64,000 nt of DNA, taken from Chelonoidis abingdonii. Its lineage: Eukaryota; Chordata; Testudines; Testudinidae. The notes under the pieces are model-generated. The model was not told the DNA's origin and made no database searches. It worked only from the letters and a program-made list of their open reading frames with translations. Below are positions 11,886 to 23,430 of the stretch, piece after piece (positions within the stretch are counted from its first letter, which is position 1; each line of letters begins with the position of its first letter). Where the stretch lies: NCBI RefSeq assembly GCF_003597395.2, contig NC_133773.1, forward strand, positions 76,700,408-76,764,407, read 5' to 3'. A program made the translations under genes and the position numbers.

Positions 11886-12549
11886 TTCAGTCCACTGAGG
11901 AAGAGAAAATCCCTAAGGATGATTGATACCTTTTTGTTAAAAGCTTAACCACTGAGCTCAGCTACTACCTTGCACAGAACATTGTATCTTAAGACAAGCC
12001 TCTCAGTCAACCCCTCCCAGCAATTATTTCTTTTGCCAAGAAATTTGACTTATGGGCCAGTGTCCAGACCTGCTATGCTCTCCTCTTCTTTCTCCTCCCC
12101 TTCTCCCATTTTTCCACTCCTCCATTTACCTTCACTTTGTCTCTCCTACTCCCTATCCTCTCACTCCTTTTTTTCCTTTAAAACACTTCTCAATACTTAT
12201 TAACATCACTGGAAAAAGGTTAAAAAATTGCAAAATTTTCTAACCCACACTAGTTAACATGTGGTGAACTTTAATCTGTCTTAAAAAAGGAGGGCACAGA
12301 GATGGAATACACAGAGAGAATGGGATGAGCAGAGGGATTCAGAATGGGAATGGGGAAAACAAAAGAAAAAGGATGGAGAATTCTACATTTGGAGCTGAAT
12401 CCTATGACAGTCTCATCATCATGGAACCAGGGTATCAAGGGTCCTTTTAATTGTGACTTCTCTTTCTTCAGTGAGGCAAATATTTTAGGCCCCAAACTGG
12501 AAGCACCCTAAAGGGACAATGTTGAGTATTTTAAACCAGTTATGTGAAT
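11886..12549. other. No recognisable feature
   Basis: Contains a C/T-rich patch at 12080-12180. No repeat termini or exon are seen. Confidence 0.4.
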
Positions 12550-13298
12550 AGAGTTGCCAACTTTCTACTTGCACAAAACCTAACACCCTTACTCTTCCCC
12601 TCCTCTGAAGTCACACACCTGCCTGCCCCTTATCTGGGGCCTTGCCCTCCCACTCACTCTATCCCCCCTCCCTCTGTCTCTCACTCTCCCCACCCTCACT
12701 CACTCGCTCATTTTCACCAGGCTGGCTCAAGGGATTGGGGTACAAGAGGGAGTGAGGGCTGTGGCTGGGGGTGTAGGCTCTGGGGTGAGGCCAGGGATGA
12801 GGGGTTTGGGGTGCAAGAGGGTGCTCTGGGCTGGGATTGAGGTGTTCAGAAGGTGAGAGAGGGATGAGGGCTGGGGAAGGGGATTGCAGTGCAGGAGGGG
12901 GATCAGGGGTGCAAACTCCAGGAGGCACTTACCTCAAGCAGCTCCTGGAAGCAGCGGCATGTCTCTCTTCTGGCTCCTATGCAGAGGCATGGCCAGGCAG
13001 CTCTGCGTGGTGCCATGTCTGCAGGCGCCACCCCTGCAGCTCCCATTAGCCGCAGTTCCTGGCCAGTAGGAGCTGCGGAGATGGTGCTTGGGGCGGGAGC
13101 CCCCTGGTTGCCCATACACATAGAAGCCGGAAGAGGGACATGCCGCAGCTTCCAGGAGCCTCTCAGAGCCACGGCAGACAGGCCCCCTGCACCACTGACT
13201 GGACTTTTAACAGCCCAGTCAGCAGTGTTGACCGGAGCCACCAAGATCCCTTTTCAACCAGGCATTCCGGTTGAAAACTGTACACTTGACAACCCTAC
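12550..13298. mobile_element. GC-rich DNA-transposon-like repeat (749 bp)
   Basis: The ends are related inverted words (agagttgccaa at the left, ttgacaaccctac at the right). The 8-bp flanks atgtgaat (12542-12549) and atgtgaac (13299-13306) agree at 7 of 8 positions, which supports a transposon insertion. The body has the G-rich 'ggggtgcaagagggtgctctggg' style and a GC-rich right half. Frames of up to 141 codons overlap on both strands and are not a gene. Confidence 0.65.
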
Positions 13299-13444
13299 AT
13301 GTGAACAGTTTTAATTTAAGCATTTCCTACAATATAAGCAATTGAAAATGCTGTAAGAGTGTGCTTGTGTCTAAGAACAAGGGCAGAAAAATAATCAAGA
13401 GGGGAAAAAGGGCTTACAATATAACATGAGGTGAATGACAAATT

Positions 13445-13720
13445 CTGTCCTTGGTGGAATGCATTTGCAAAGCCGTAAAATTACAATTATTAATACTTCA
13501 CACTTTTATTACACTTTCCATCTGAAGATCCAAAGATGCTTTACAGCCACTGTGTTATTGGTATTATTACCTCTATTTCACTGGTGGAGAAACAGCAAAA
13601 TGTTCAGGGGCTTGCTAATGATGATACAGAAAGTCTGTGGCATAGCCAGAAATTAAACCAAGATCTCCCTAACTCACAATTTTATGCTTCAAATATTGGA
13701 ACTTATTTTCTCTTCAGGCC
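13445..13720 (+). repeat. Ancient amniote repeat (MIR/L3-like)
   Basis: The words 'ccatctgaagatccaaagatgctttaca', 'tttcactggtggagaaac' and 'agtctgtggcatagccagaaatt' resemble a decayed ancient amniote SINE/LINE 3' end (the 'fits a gradient of aligned decayed positions' type). The copy is strongly diverged. Confidence 0.55.
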
Positions 13721-15032
13721 ACGTTGGGGATTGCTTTAGAATCCCACAGGACCCAAGATTTAATGGAGAAAATCAGGTCACAACCCAGTAGATCTCAAGT
13801 AACCCTAATCCTTGTGGAGGGTGAGCCTCTGTGCTACTTCCTGTATTCCCCCACAGTAGGCAGAACAGTTCAGACAGCATTGATCATGTTTAAATTGCAA
13901 CATGGCAGTCACCAGGGCTGAGAGGGGAGTTGTCACCCAGTTTTGCCCACATCCACTATGCTTCCTATGAACTTCTGTCCTTTTGAGTGCTGCTACTCAT
14001 ACTTCTCTCCCCTATGACATATGCAACAAAGGGAAGCATCTGTCCCCAACCAAGTATAATGCCTACAGACCAGTGTAATTTAATTACCCTAGACGAGTGA
14101 CACGCAAAAGAAAAGATTCCATGACTGGTAAAAAGTACCGGTACATTCATTAATTAAAATGTGTTCATTTATAATGATCTCATTTGATACGAGTAACAGG
14201 AACCAAAATTAAATATCTTAATTTTATTTTGACGGTGTTCCTTTAAAAATTATAATCTGATGGAAAGTGTCCTGTGAAGGCTGACTGCATTGATTAAATG
14301 GACCTTTTGGTTACAAATAGAAAAAAAAAAACACAAATATTTGCAAATCTTTTTAGCTCTAATCAAGCAATGTTTCAGACTCTTGTACTCCCTCTGCTGC
14401 CTAAACTGGAATGTTAACTTGTGAAGTATTATTATTAATGCTTACAGCTTCCATTTTTCAGGGTTTGTTAATTTTTTTCAGGATTTATTAGTTTTACGTA
14501 GATGTCAGAAAACTGAGAAGGTTTAGGGCTTCTCACTTGTATATACTATATAATGGACATTATATACATTATTCATGACATAATACTGTCACGAGTAAGC
14601 TCTTTGTAATGTTCCCTAATGATCAAACAGCAGTACATTAAAGCATGGTAAGGAACCTTTAGTTTGTACCAGCAGGGTCAACATGGACCAATTACTGCAC
14701 AACACATTCGTGCGCTTTAGAAATAACACCCCCGTAGAGCGCATTACTGCTCCATGTAGACAAGCCCTTAGATACAAGTAACCATTTCAAGTTATGTTTT
14801 TCTGGTATTTATTGGATAAACACCCGTTTCTTTTTCTCCCTTTCTTTCCCTTCCCCTCTTCCCCGATTGTTTTATCAGTTAAAACTGAAAAATCAGAGGT
14901 CCTATAATGCTGTACTGGAATCATGAACAAAAAAAAAATCTAGCAATTTTTTGCATTCTGTTGGCATTTGGAAACATTTGCCCAGTGGGAAAACAACAAC
15001 AAGGGTACAATATGAATTGTAACAGGCACAGT
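13721..15032. other. No gene; possible decayed MITE at 14636-14772
   Basis: Mostly unique AT-rich DNA. 14636-14772 (near 'accagcagggtcaacatgg' and 'ctccatgtagacaagccctta') looks like a known turtle interspersed repeat, but I cannot place its ends. Confidence 0.35.
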
Positions 15033-15131
15033 GGGGCAAACTATAATCTGCTTTACACCATTATATATCTTGGGGAATTCCATTGAAATCTCAATATTTA
15101 CACCAGTTTAAATTAGATCAGAATTTGACTC
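15033..15131. repeat. Palindromic MITE-like unit
   Basis: About 99 bp, imperfectly self-complementary around 'ggaattccattgaaat'. The left arm (ggggcaaactataatctg) faces the right arm (agatcagaatttgactc). It is one of several such units in the window (35035, 37677, 44670, 45591). Confidence 0.6.
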
Positions 15132-16037
15132 AAGAGTCTTTAACAAAAAAAATGACACATACTCAAATAAAAAATGGAAGATGCAAAAGGTAACTGTTTT
15201 ATCAATTATGCTGTTTGAAGGCTTTGACTAATTACATTTAATTTTCCTGTATACAAGGCAAAGAAGAACTCTTTTTTCTTGTTTGAAGCTTCTGTTTAGG
15301 CAGATTTCAATTTTGTTTCACTTAAAACAAAATTCACATTCAGCTGCAGTCACAACAAATTCCGCTGCTGTTAATTAGGCAATCACACAGAACCCATCCT
15401 GCTGGTCCTATAATAAAGCTAGTATTAAACTTTGATTTTTATTCCATTGCAATATCACTATTTCAACTGACAGCAACAACAGTTTGCTTTCAACACAAAA
15501 AAAATGAGATTACAGTCTCAGATGCATTGCTCTCTTTGAAGCCAATCTTGAAATATCAAATACCACACAAGCATACAGTAATACAGTGGTTCCCAAACCT
15601 TAACAACTTGTGAACTCCTTTCACTAAAATGTCAAGTCTTGTGAACCCCCTCCTAGAAATGAATATTTCCAGGGATTTTCTCCTTTACCTGAGTATAAAA
15701 GCAGTCATCTTAGAATTATAAAATTTGTTTTTATGACATAGTTATTACGCACTATTTATTATTAATCATTACAGTATTTTTATTACACTATGAAAATGGC
15801 TACACTCTTCCAAGATCTCTCTTTCATAGCTTGTATCACTTTGAATAAGCCTTGGAACTCCTATGTTTCATCAAGGAGTATCAGATGTGAAACAGCATGA
15901 AGGTATTTAAGAAGCCAGCTTGAAGAGTTCCTCCTTACACAAGCATTCAAGTCTTGAGTAGCTGAGGCAAACAACTCATGTTACAACAAAGCTTAAACTT
16001 GTTCTTCATAATAATTTTAAAAAACCATACTAGCTGC

Positions 16038-16241
16038 AAAAGCAGCAAAGAATCCTGTGGCACCTTATAGACTAACAGACGTTTTGGAGCATGAGCTTTC
16101 GTGGGTGAATCCACGCATCTGACGAAGTGGGTATTCACCCACGAAAGCTCATGCTCCAAAACGTCTGTTAGTCTATAAGGTGCCACATGATTCTTTGCTG
16201 CTTTTACAGATCCAGACTAACATGGCTACCCCTCTGATACT
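16038..16241 (+). mobile_element. Snapback retroelement with 11-bp target duplication
   Basis: The right arm (16119-16241) runs from the CTGACGA box to the terminus ctctgatact. The left arm (16038 to about 16112) is the reverse complement of the inner part of the right arm, so the copy folds into a hairpin with arms of about 75 bp. The perfect 11-bp duplication atactagctgc lies at 16027-16037 and 16242-16252. The structure fits partial inverted copies made by target-primed reverse transcription, which is common in Penelope-like elements; that class assignment is an inference. Confidence 0.8.
16119..16156 (+). other. Hammerhead-ribozyme-like core
   Basis: CTGACGA (16119-16125) is followed by a perfect 6-bp hairpin GTGGGT/ACCCAC with loop ATTC (16127-16142), then GAAA (16143-16146), then a short hairpin GC-TCAT-GC and the dinucleotide TC (16155-16156). 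This is the order of a hammerhead core with a 3-bp stem III. One feature departs from the consensus: an extra A at 16126 between the CTGANGA box and stem II. Stem I pairing is not obvious. Activity is not shown. Confidence 0.5.
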
Positions 16242-16503
16242 ATACTAGCTGCCTATTTAATTTTAAAAACAACAAAAAATATCCACCTCTCTTTCCATTT
16301 CTTATAAGGAGTCTAAGTTTAAATCTCCTCAGTGTGATAAATATGCTTGATTTAATCTGCTTAGCTCTTGGAAGTCCAGGGGCTCTGGGCTGTTGGCCCC
16401 GTGCTACTCAGAGTCCCTAGGGACAACTCTGTACACCATTAGGGATTTTTTTTCCCCAAGAATCCCCTGTAACATTTTGCAAACCCCAGTTTCGGAACCA
16501 CTG

Positions 16504-17007
16504 CATTAATATAAGTGAATTTTTCAAGGTACAAAGTGATGAGTGCAACTGCAGCCTGCCTCAAACCAGTTAACAAAGGATCAATAAGTCCATATTTTTT
16601 TCAGTTTCTAAATTATTAATAAATTATTTGTCTTGTCCCCCTGCCATCTACACCATATTAGTATTTTATCATGGTCATTCTCAAAAAGACAGCCACACTA
16701 ATAAATGTAAAATGACTAAATTGAAATGTGGCTACAGGCACTTTCATTGGTCTCACTTACAAGCTCTACAAGTTCTTCTTCTGATCTATGAATCAAAAAC
16801 TGATGAAGGCCACCTCTGCTGCCGCTGCTGCTGCCTTGATTAACAAGTATAGTTGCCATCAAAAGAAGACTTCTTGAAGAGCAAAAAGGAGCCAACTACA
16901 TGCTGTGAAACTTAGTTACTGCACAACAAAGATCAATTATTCCTTCTCTCTCTTCATCCATCATTGAAGGCTTTATCATAAGACCCCCGAGCTAATTCAG
17001 GTGACAC
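16504..17007. other. No recognisable feature
   Basis: Unique-looking AT-rich sequence between the hAT element and the LTR. Confidence 0.4.
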
Positions 17008-17540
17008 TGTTGGTGTCACTAAGCATAACCCTAAGTAACTCGGAAGGGTGGAAGGCCACAAGGGTATGGAGCCTTCCTGGTTTTAGGCCTCAGCAGACAA
17101 CAGTCCCTCCATGTTTGAACTTTAATCGACCTAAAAGGCCAGGTGTAACAGCCGTTATCAGTTGCAACAGTTCTAATCGGTCTAAAGCAGAAATAATGAG
17201 GCCTGTGCACCTTTAGCAGAAGGACAAGATAACTTGCAGAAGGAAAACTTACTAACAAGCTGCCGCGGCCAAGATTACTTAATGCACCTGTGCTTACGTA
17301 ACTGCTACAGGGGGAAAAAGGAGGAGGGGGGGAAGAAGAAAGAGAAAAAAAAAAACTTATAAAAAGGGAAAAGCCGCTTGTGTAGGTGTGCTGGATCTGA
17401 GGCGTGCCAAGTCTCGCAGCACCGCTTTGAAATCTCAAATTAACTTTGCTTGCTTCTCCATCCTGGTGTGTTTATTGGCGCTAAGCACTCCGGGCACGAA
17501 CCACTGTTGCTTGTCTCAGGCACCCCCTGTGCCTGCAACA
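17008..17540 (+). mobile_element. Solo LTR of class I retrovirus type (533 bp)
   Basis: It begins TGTTGGTGTC and ends CCTGCAACA: TG...CA with the inverted ends TGTTG/CAACA. It is flanked by a perfect 4-bp duplication, acac, at 17004-17007 and 17541-17544, as made by gammaretrovirus-type integrases. A TATA box (tataaaaa) sits at 17358-17365, with a purine tract just upstream at 17310-17356. No clear AATAAA follows, so the polyadenylation signal is either divergent or lost. No internal genes adjoin it, so it is a solo LTR. Confidence 0.82.
17358..17365 (+). promoter_or_regulatory. LTR TATA box
   Basis: tataaaaa lies about 180 bp before the 3' end of the 17008-17540 LTR, in the expected U3/R position. 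Confidence 0.6.
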
Positions 17541-18559
17541 ACACAAAAACAGAAGAATTTACAGAAGATCCTGTGCCTGGAAGCACAGAGTGCCTTGTAT
17601 CACCTATGAACACAACATCTCCCCACAAAACTATCTTGTCCTGTATTCTTGTGGGGAACTCAGAGCATGGGGGAATTAGGAGTAGATGTTTGAACTGAAG
17701 CATTGAATTCTTCATAGAAGTGGCAGCAGCCAACAAGTTTTGTACTGTCTTTTGTGCAACAGCTGAATGTAATTCACCTCAATGGCCCCTATCTAAAGTC
17801 AGGCTGCTATGTAACTAGTATATATTAGCATGAACTGGTGCCAATTATAAACAACTCACTGCATTTGTAATAGTGCTAATCCATCTTTGGAACATAGTAC
17901 ATTGCCATTTGCTTGTTCTAGGGTGGGTCTGGAAGTGGAGAGAGGGAATGGCAAATGAGAGAGAAATCTACAGCAGTTATGAAATATTTATGCCCTCCCA
18001 GTTACTCTATGTCTGCAAAACTGTGCCCAAATGAAGTATTTTAATTTCCTTTTTAACATTTTTCAGTCTTTCACTAAAAATAAATTAAAAACAAGTATAT
18101 TTTTGTTAATAAATGTAGCAGGTCTAAATGTTACTTGTAGAAGTCTGCATGTATCTTTTATAAAATCTGTCTTTTAAAGTAGAAAAGAAAGAAAAGAGAG
18201 AAGCCATTGGATTCTTCTGCCTGTTTTGCCATGAGAGCTACACTTTCCCTTCCTTCCCTCTAGTTTACAGCATTTGGAAACCACAGGCTGCTGATTCCTC
18301 TCTGTGCATGTTAAACCAACCCCTATGGTTGCCATGCCAACCAGCAAAGAGAATTCTAAGCTTACCCTGGGCATTTCAAAGCAGTGACCCAATTACTGTC
18401 TGTCAACAAATTCACTGGGACAATAGCAAGTATAACACATTACTGAGATTAAATCCCAGAGACTGAACTACAAAAATGTCTGGAACAAAATCTTCATCAG
18501 TTTTAAAGGCCAGATCGCTATAAACAGAGTTAGCTGTAATGCCTTTTAATCCTTCAGTG
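17541..18559. other. No recognisable feature
   Basis: Unique-looking sequence. No exon or repeat terminus is recognised. Confidence 0.4.
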
Positions 18560-20664
18560 TGTCCCTGCCAGCAGGTATATGGGATCTTGGGGAGCAATTA
18601 CCACACAGGTGGGGTGCCAATTAATTTCTTTATTAAAGGAAAAAGGAAGTGGTGGGAATTTAACAATAAAATACGAAGGGATGGGGTGTATAGGGTGTTT
18701 ACAATAGACAATGATGGGGGGGGTTCTTATTGAACAGTGTAGGGAGTTCTAACAGTGGGGTACAGTAAGTGGGGTTCAGCACAATGGGATACAGTACAGT
18801 CAATAAGCAACTTAACTTTATATAGGAACAATTCTAGATACAGTGTGAAATGCAAAACGTACCAAAAAGAAATGCAAAATAAAATGGTAGCTTCTATATA
18901 AAATGGTTAACAATCTTAGATAGAATGTATTAAGTGGTTGGTGGCCTTATATACAATGTAACACAATGGTATTAATGTAAATACAAAGTATATCAGCAAT
19001 ATGGGTGATAAGTGAAATTATGCAATGTAGAAAATTACTGACTTAATTTGTGAGGCTGTGATAGCAAGAGTGTACCTAAAAGCTGGGTTAAGGAACAGGG
19101 GGGGGGGGGGGAGTGAATGATTAGTGGCAACTGATGAGAGGAGAGTGCGGCTGGAAGCAGCGAGACACTTTGAAGCCCTGCAAGGTAAGGACAACGGGCT
19201 AGAGAGAGGTTTTAAGCACACAGGGGGGGAGATATGAGCGGGGGAAAAACAGACAAAGTTATACAGGGGGAGAAACAGCAAGGGGTTTGGGAAGTTCGGT
19301 GGCAGCAAGGAGTTGTAACAGAGAGACACAGAGAAGCACGGGGGGGGGGATTGGAGCGGGGGAAAAACAGACAAAGTTATACAGAGGCGAGAAGCAGCAA
19401 AAACCTTATCTATCTTAACCAACAACTAGGCAAAACAACAAATATCACAATTCTAAGCAAAACTATAACAAGCAACTATACGGAGCAACAGAACAGCAAA
19501 CTATAACAAGGCAGGTGAAACTTACAAGCTTTACAATCTATAGGGAGCAACAAAGAACAAGGCAGGTGAAACTTACAAGCTCTATAATCTTAACAAACTA
19601 TAACTTATTAAACTAAAAAACAAAACCTATGGTGCACCTTATGCTATGGGGAAGTTACAGAGGGCAGAGTGGTATGTGCCCAGGATCCAGCTTCCAAGGA
19701 AGCCCAGGGAAGGTGGCTGCAGCAGTGGATACAGCTGCAAGCAGAGAGCCCCGAGGCAAAGCCCACAGGAGCAGAGCTTAGCAGCGGCACAAACTTATTT
19801 TTAGCAGCAAAGTGCCGCGGAGTTTAGGAGAGGTTTTAAGACACAGACCAAGGTTTAACTTGAGTCTGTGTGCTGGGGAGACAGAGCCAGCAGCTAAAAT
19901 AATAAAATAAAAGTATAGAGAGTTTCACAGAGGGATTCTTACCAGCCCCCAAGGAAGCAGCAGAGGCAAAAGCAGCAAGAATATCAGAAGGCTAGATACG
20001 GTCTCAATAATCAGGAGATCTCTCAGGCAGCAATTTGTTCTTCGTGGGTTTTTTTTCAAAAAATGGGGGTACGCTCAAAAATAAAACGAGAGCGGAGAAA
20101 GGACCCCCCAGAACCCCTGGCTGATCAGACCAGGCAGCAATGCAGGAACCTTTCTGATCTTAGTTTTAAAAATGTCTGTTTTTAAAGGCAAACTCAGGCA
20201 GTTTCCCGCCAGTACTTCTGATAGGCTCCCTCTGTCACAGGGGAGGAGAGGGGGCAGGGACAAGCTGTAGGTGAGCACAGAGACATGTCTGGGCAGAGTC
20301 CTGTGCAGTAGGTGACTCAAAAGCACATGAGGCCTATGACTCATGCCCAAGATCTTAAAAACACAATAGGTCTTGCAGCTCTGGACATTGCCTACCCTAC
20401 ACCAAGCCCAGGTTTAACAAGGTGATAACAGGACTAACCCTTTGAACAGGGCAGTGGTCCCACTTAGCACAAGTGGCCATCCCTTTGAGAAGGGCAATGG
20501 CTCTTGGTAAACAACTTTAAGGGGCCCTCCCTTTGAGAAGGGCAGTGGCCCTGGTAAACAACTTAACAGCCAGGGAGGGGAGGCCACAGAAGAACAAAAA
20601 CAAAATGGAGTATGGGGACAGCTGTAAGAAACAAAATGGAATAGGGGGATAGCTGTAACAGACA
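18560..20664 (-). mobile_element. LTR-like element, copy A (2105 bp)
   Basis: The ends are TGTCCCTGCC and GTAACAGACA (TGTC...GACA) and a perfect 5-bp duplication, cagtg, lies at 18555-18559 and 20665-20669. The copy at 47345-48989 has the same ends with a different perfect duplication, so both are bona fide insertions. On the minus strand an AATAAA lies about 70 bp before the 3' end (ttctttattaaag near 18630), which suggests minus-strand orientation. 20450-20565 holds near-repeats of ctttgagaagggcagtggc, enhancer-like. 19233-19385 holds a tandem duplication. No protein domain is seen in the frames shared with copy B. Confidence 0.75.
20450..20565. repeat. Direct repeats in the LTR-like element
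   Basis: Three related units occur, each built on ccctttgaGaagggcagtggc followed, in two of them, by ggtaaacaactt. They lie near the start of the element in minus-strand orientation, where U3 enhancers would be expected. Confidence 0.6.
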
Positions 20665-23156
20665 CAGTGCAATTGTTGATTTTAAAGAGCTATTTCTATC
20701 ACAATCATTCATTTTATTTAGTTTTTCACTACGTCAACACACTGAAGCAAATGAAATACAAATGGCACTACAATGTCTTTTGTACGTTACATTTTAATTG
20801 TTCATCCATAGATACAAGATTAGAAAATAGAGGGTTAATTGTGTCAGTTTGATACCCACCTAGACAGATAAATTGTATCAGATACAAATCACAAAAACAC
20901 TGATTTGCACAAGTGAGTGCTATGAAGAGGTTAATTATAGCAACGGTTTTCTGTACTGCTCTACTTCTTCACAAATATAGCCACAGAAAGATTTTCAAGC
21001 TGCAACGCTTTCCCTCTTCGTTTCCCGATCTTTTCCTTTTCCATGTTCAGTTCTATGCTCTCATTATTGAGATCTGCAGGTGAATTATTCTGAATTAACT
21101 ATTTCAGTTGAAAAACGCCAAACAATCAAAAGAAGTAGGCATGTGTAGTAGTATTTAGTATTACCAAACATAGAGAGATATACATAGGTGCTGGAACTAG
21201 AGGTGCTGCCACACCTGGTGGCTTGAAGTGGTTTCCAATACAGGATTTACAGTTTGGTTCAATGGCTTTCAGGACCCATGAGAATCCCTTATAAACAGTA
21301 GTTACCATTAACAAAAACAAAAAACCCAGCATAATCAACAGTTACGACACGGTGATATCTGAGATACTTCCGATTTTCCCCCACATGCAGTGCAAGCATT
21401 AATTGTGGTCACTCTGTGGTAGCCCTTAGAAAATGCTATTTTTAAATTGCAACTGCTGAGGTTCTATTTTTGTACTTCTGTTCTAGTGTGTATCTCTCTT
21501 TATATATAGAGAGAGAGAGATACACACATATATATGTAAAATATGTGTGTAAAATAGGTTGCCCAATACAGATTATATTTACTGTTGCCTGACACCTACT
21601 TTTATAAGATTCTGTTTTCATTTGCTTATAAAACTTTGTCATATATTCAAAAAAGAATTAATAATTCTGTACTTGGATGAGGGTTTGAATAATATGCAAT
21701 AAATAAGGCATGGGACCAACCATTGAACGAGTAGGAAAAAATATTAAGTAGCCGCTAATTAATTAAGCACAGTTCATTATGTGTACTTAATGAGGCAGAG
21801 GTTCAGTGGAAACATAGCATTCAGCCATATAATTAAAGACTCATGTTTAGCTTCCACGGAAGGGGCCTAAATTAAGACTGCATGGGCACCTTAATTTGGG
21901 CATTTCTTAACTTTTCAGTACCTGACTTTGCAATCTTAAGAGTGTTCTTTTAACATAGTTTTTTGTGTGTAATGTGTACATGCACGCACACAAATGGCAG
22001 CACCAAAAACATCAACAATGTTGTCTGTCACTCTGCTCACTGGAAGTAGAGCTTGCCCCAATATCACTTCACCAGGAATATTCACAGGAATATTTGTGGA
22101 AAAGGAAGAAAAGAGAAAGGTAAAATCACCTCCGCTCCCAATTTGTTTCTGGCAGGGTATAGAAGATCCCACAGCCTGCTTTCATTGTGGTAGAGAGGGA
22201 GGAGAAAAGTTCCTGAAGCTTGGCCTCTCTCCTAAGTCAGAGCTTTGAAGAAATCCCCAAAATGTAAGCAATCAAATGCCTGCTGACTCCTGGACAAGAG
22301 CACTAAAATATTGCCAAAAGAATAACAAATGTTTCCTGAGACAATTTTGTATTTCCCAAAGCCAATGGCAGAGGGCAGTATGAACAACTGAATTCATTAT
22401 TATATCTTGAAGAACACTGTGATTTGATTGTACACACTGCCCCAGCCTTGGACAAAGTATAATAATATCAGAACACAGTTTTACCCATGGACGAGATTTA
22501 ATAGCCACTGCTCTCAAAGACAGGCAGTTTCTGTATAATTTGAGGTGCACACACCCACACAGAATAGCAAGATAACTGGCAGAAAGTCCCCCAGTTGTGG
22601 TTATAAAGGACCAAGAGTTCAAATGTAAGGTGAGCACAAACCTTTCTCCTTTGCTAATGGGAAGGAGGTGATCACAACAGCAGGATGAAAGGCAGAGGGA
22701 ACAGCCCTCGCTTCCACCCAGGGGACATAGCACCATCCCCTGCCCAACTGGTCCAAACACCCAACCTACCATAGCTCCGGCAACCAAACTCATCTATCCT
22801 ATCCACCACCTTGCAGCCCCAACACACGCATACCCATCTTGATGCCACAGCAGACAGACCACACACCTCAGTACCCAGCAGCTCCAAGTACTCACTCTCC
22901 CACCCAGAGTCCCCAAGGCCCCTCATCACCCAGCATCCACCCATCCAGCTACTTTCCCTGCCTCCTGTAGAGTATGTGTTCATGGAGAAGCCCCTCCACC
23001 ACCTGCTTACTAGGGAGCCAGGAGGTTCTAAGTCTCAGTAGAAGGAGTACATAGGGGGAGGGAAGGAGAGACCACCCTGGGCCAAGCAGTATTCAGAGCA
23101 GGTGATCACCCCCTCCTCATATGCTTACTTTAACCACTCCATACAGGGCTACATCC
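20665..23156. other. No gene; minor repeats
   Basis: 21182-21310 resembles a common turtle repeat (ataggtgctggaactag ... ggtttccaatacaggatttacag). 21495-21545 is a run of short GA, CA and TA dinucleotide repeats. No coding signal. Confidence 0.4.
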
Positions 23157-23430
23157 AGTATTGTCAACCTCAAGCATTCAACAAAAAAATCACATCATCA
23201 AAAATGATTTTTAAATCAAGTAATAAATCTGGGAGTTTTGTTCTTTGCCTTCTGAGTCCCGAGCTTCACTTTTTCAAGCTTTTATGCACAATGACAAGGG
23301 CTAGAAACTTACTCTTAAAAAAAAAAAAAAAAAAAGAAAGCTGAGATTCTCACGTAAGAAACTTCAATTTGAGGAAAGGCAAAAAACATCACAAGACTCA
23401 CTGTAAAATTACTAGAGTTGTCAACACTAT
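23157..23430. repeat. Interspersed repeat, copy 1 (about 270 bp)
   Basis: It shares order and wording with 27966-28232: a terminal 'ttgtcaac ... caagcattcaa', then 'gatttttaaa', 'ttttcaagctttt', 'gggctagaaa', a poly-A block (23317-23335), 'ctgagatt', and a terminal 'gttgtcaacact'. The ends form a weak inverted repeat (TTGTCAAC / GTTGACAA), suggesting a DNA transposon. Confidence 0.6.
23317..23335. repeat. Poly(A) tract
   Basis: A run of 19 adenines inside the 23157-23430 repeat. Confidence 0.9.

Larger units (their letters stand above)
15584..16503. mobile_element. hAT-type transposon (920 bp) with nested snapback element
   Basis: The left terminus CAGTGGTTCCCAAACC and the right terminus (complement CAGTGGTTCCGAAACT) form hAT-type inverted repeats. 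The 8-bp flanks cagtaata (15576-15583) and cattaata (16504-16511) match at 7 of 8. The body is AT-rich with no transposase. A younger snapback element is inserted at 16038-16241. Confidence 0.85.

Noticed and set aside
12889..13314. 141-codon plus frame with a 113-codon minus shadow
   Set aside because: It sits in the GC-rich half of a repeat with transposon-type ends and has no recognisable protein family.
20075..20665. Two minus-strand frames (91 and 83 codons) conserved at 48400-48990
   Set aside because: Conservation is explained by two young copies of the same LTR-like element. No domain is recognisable, and differences do not obviously favour silent sites.
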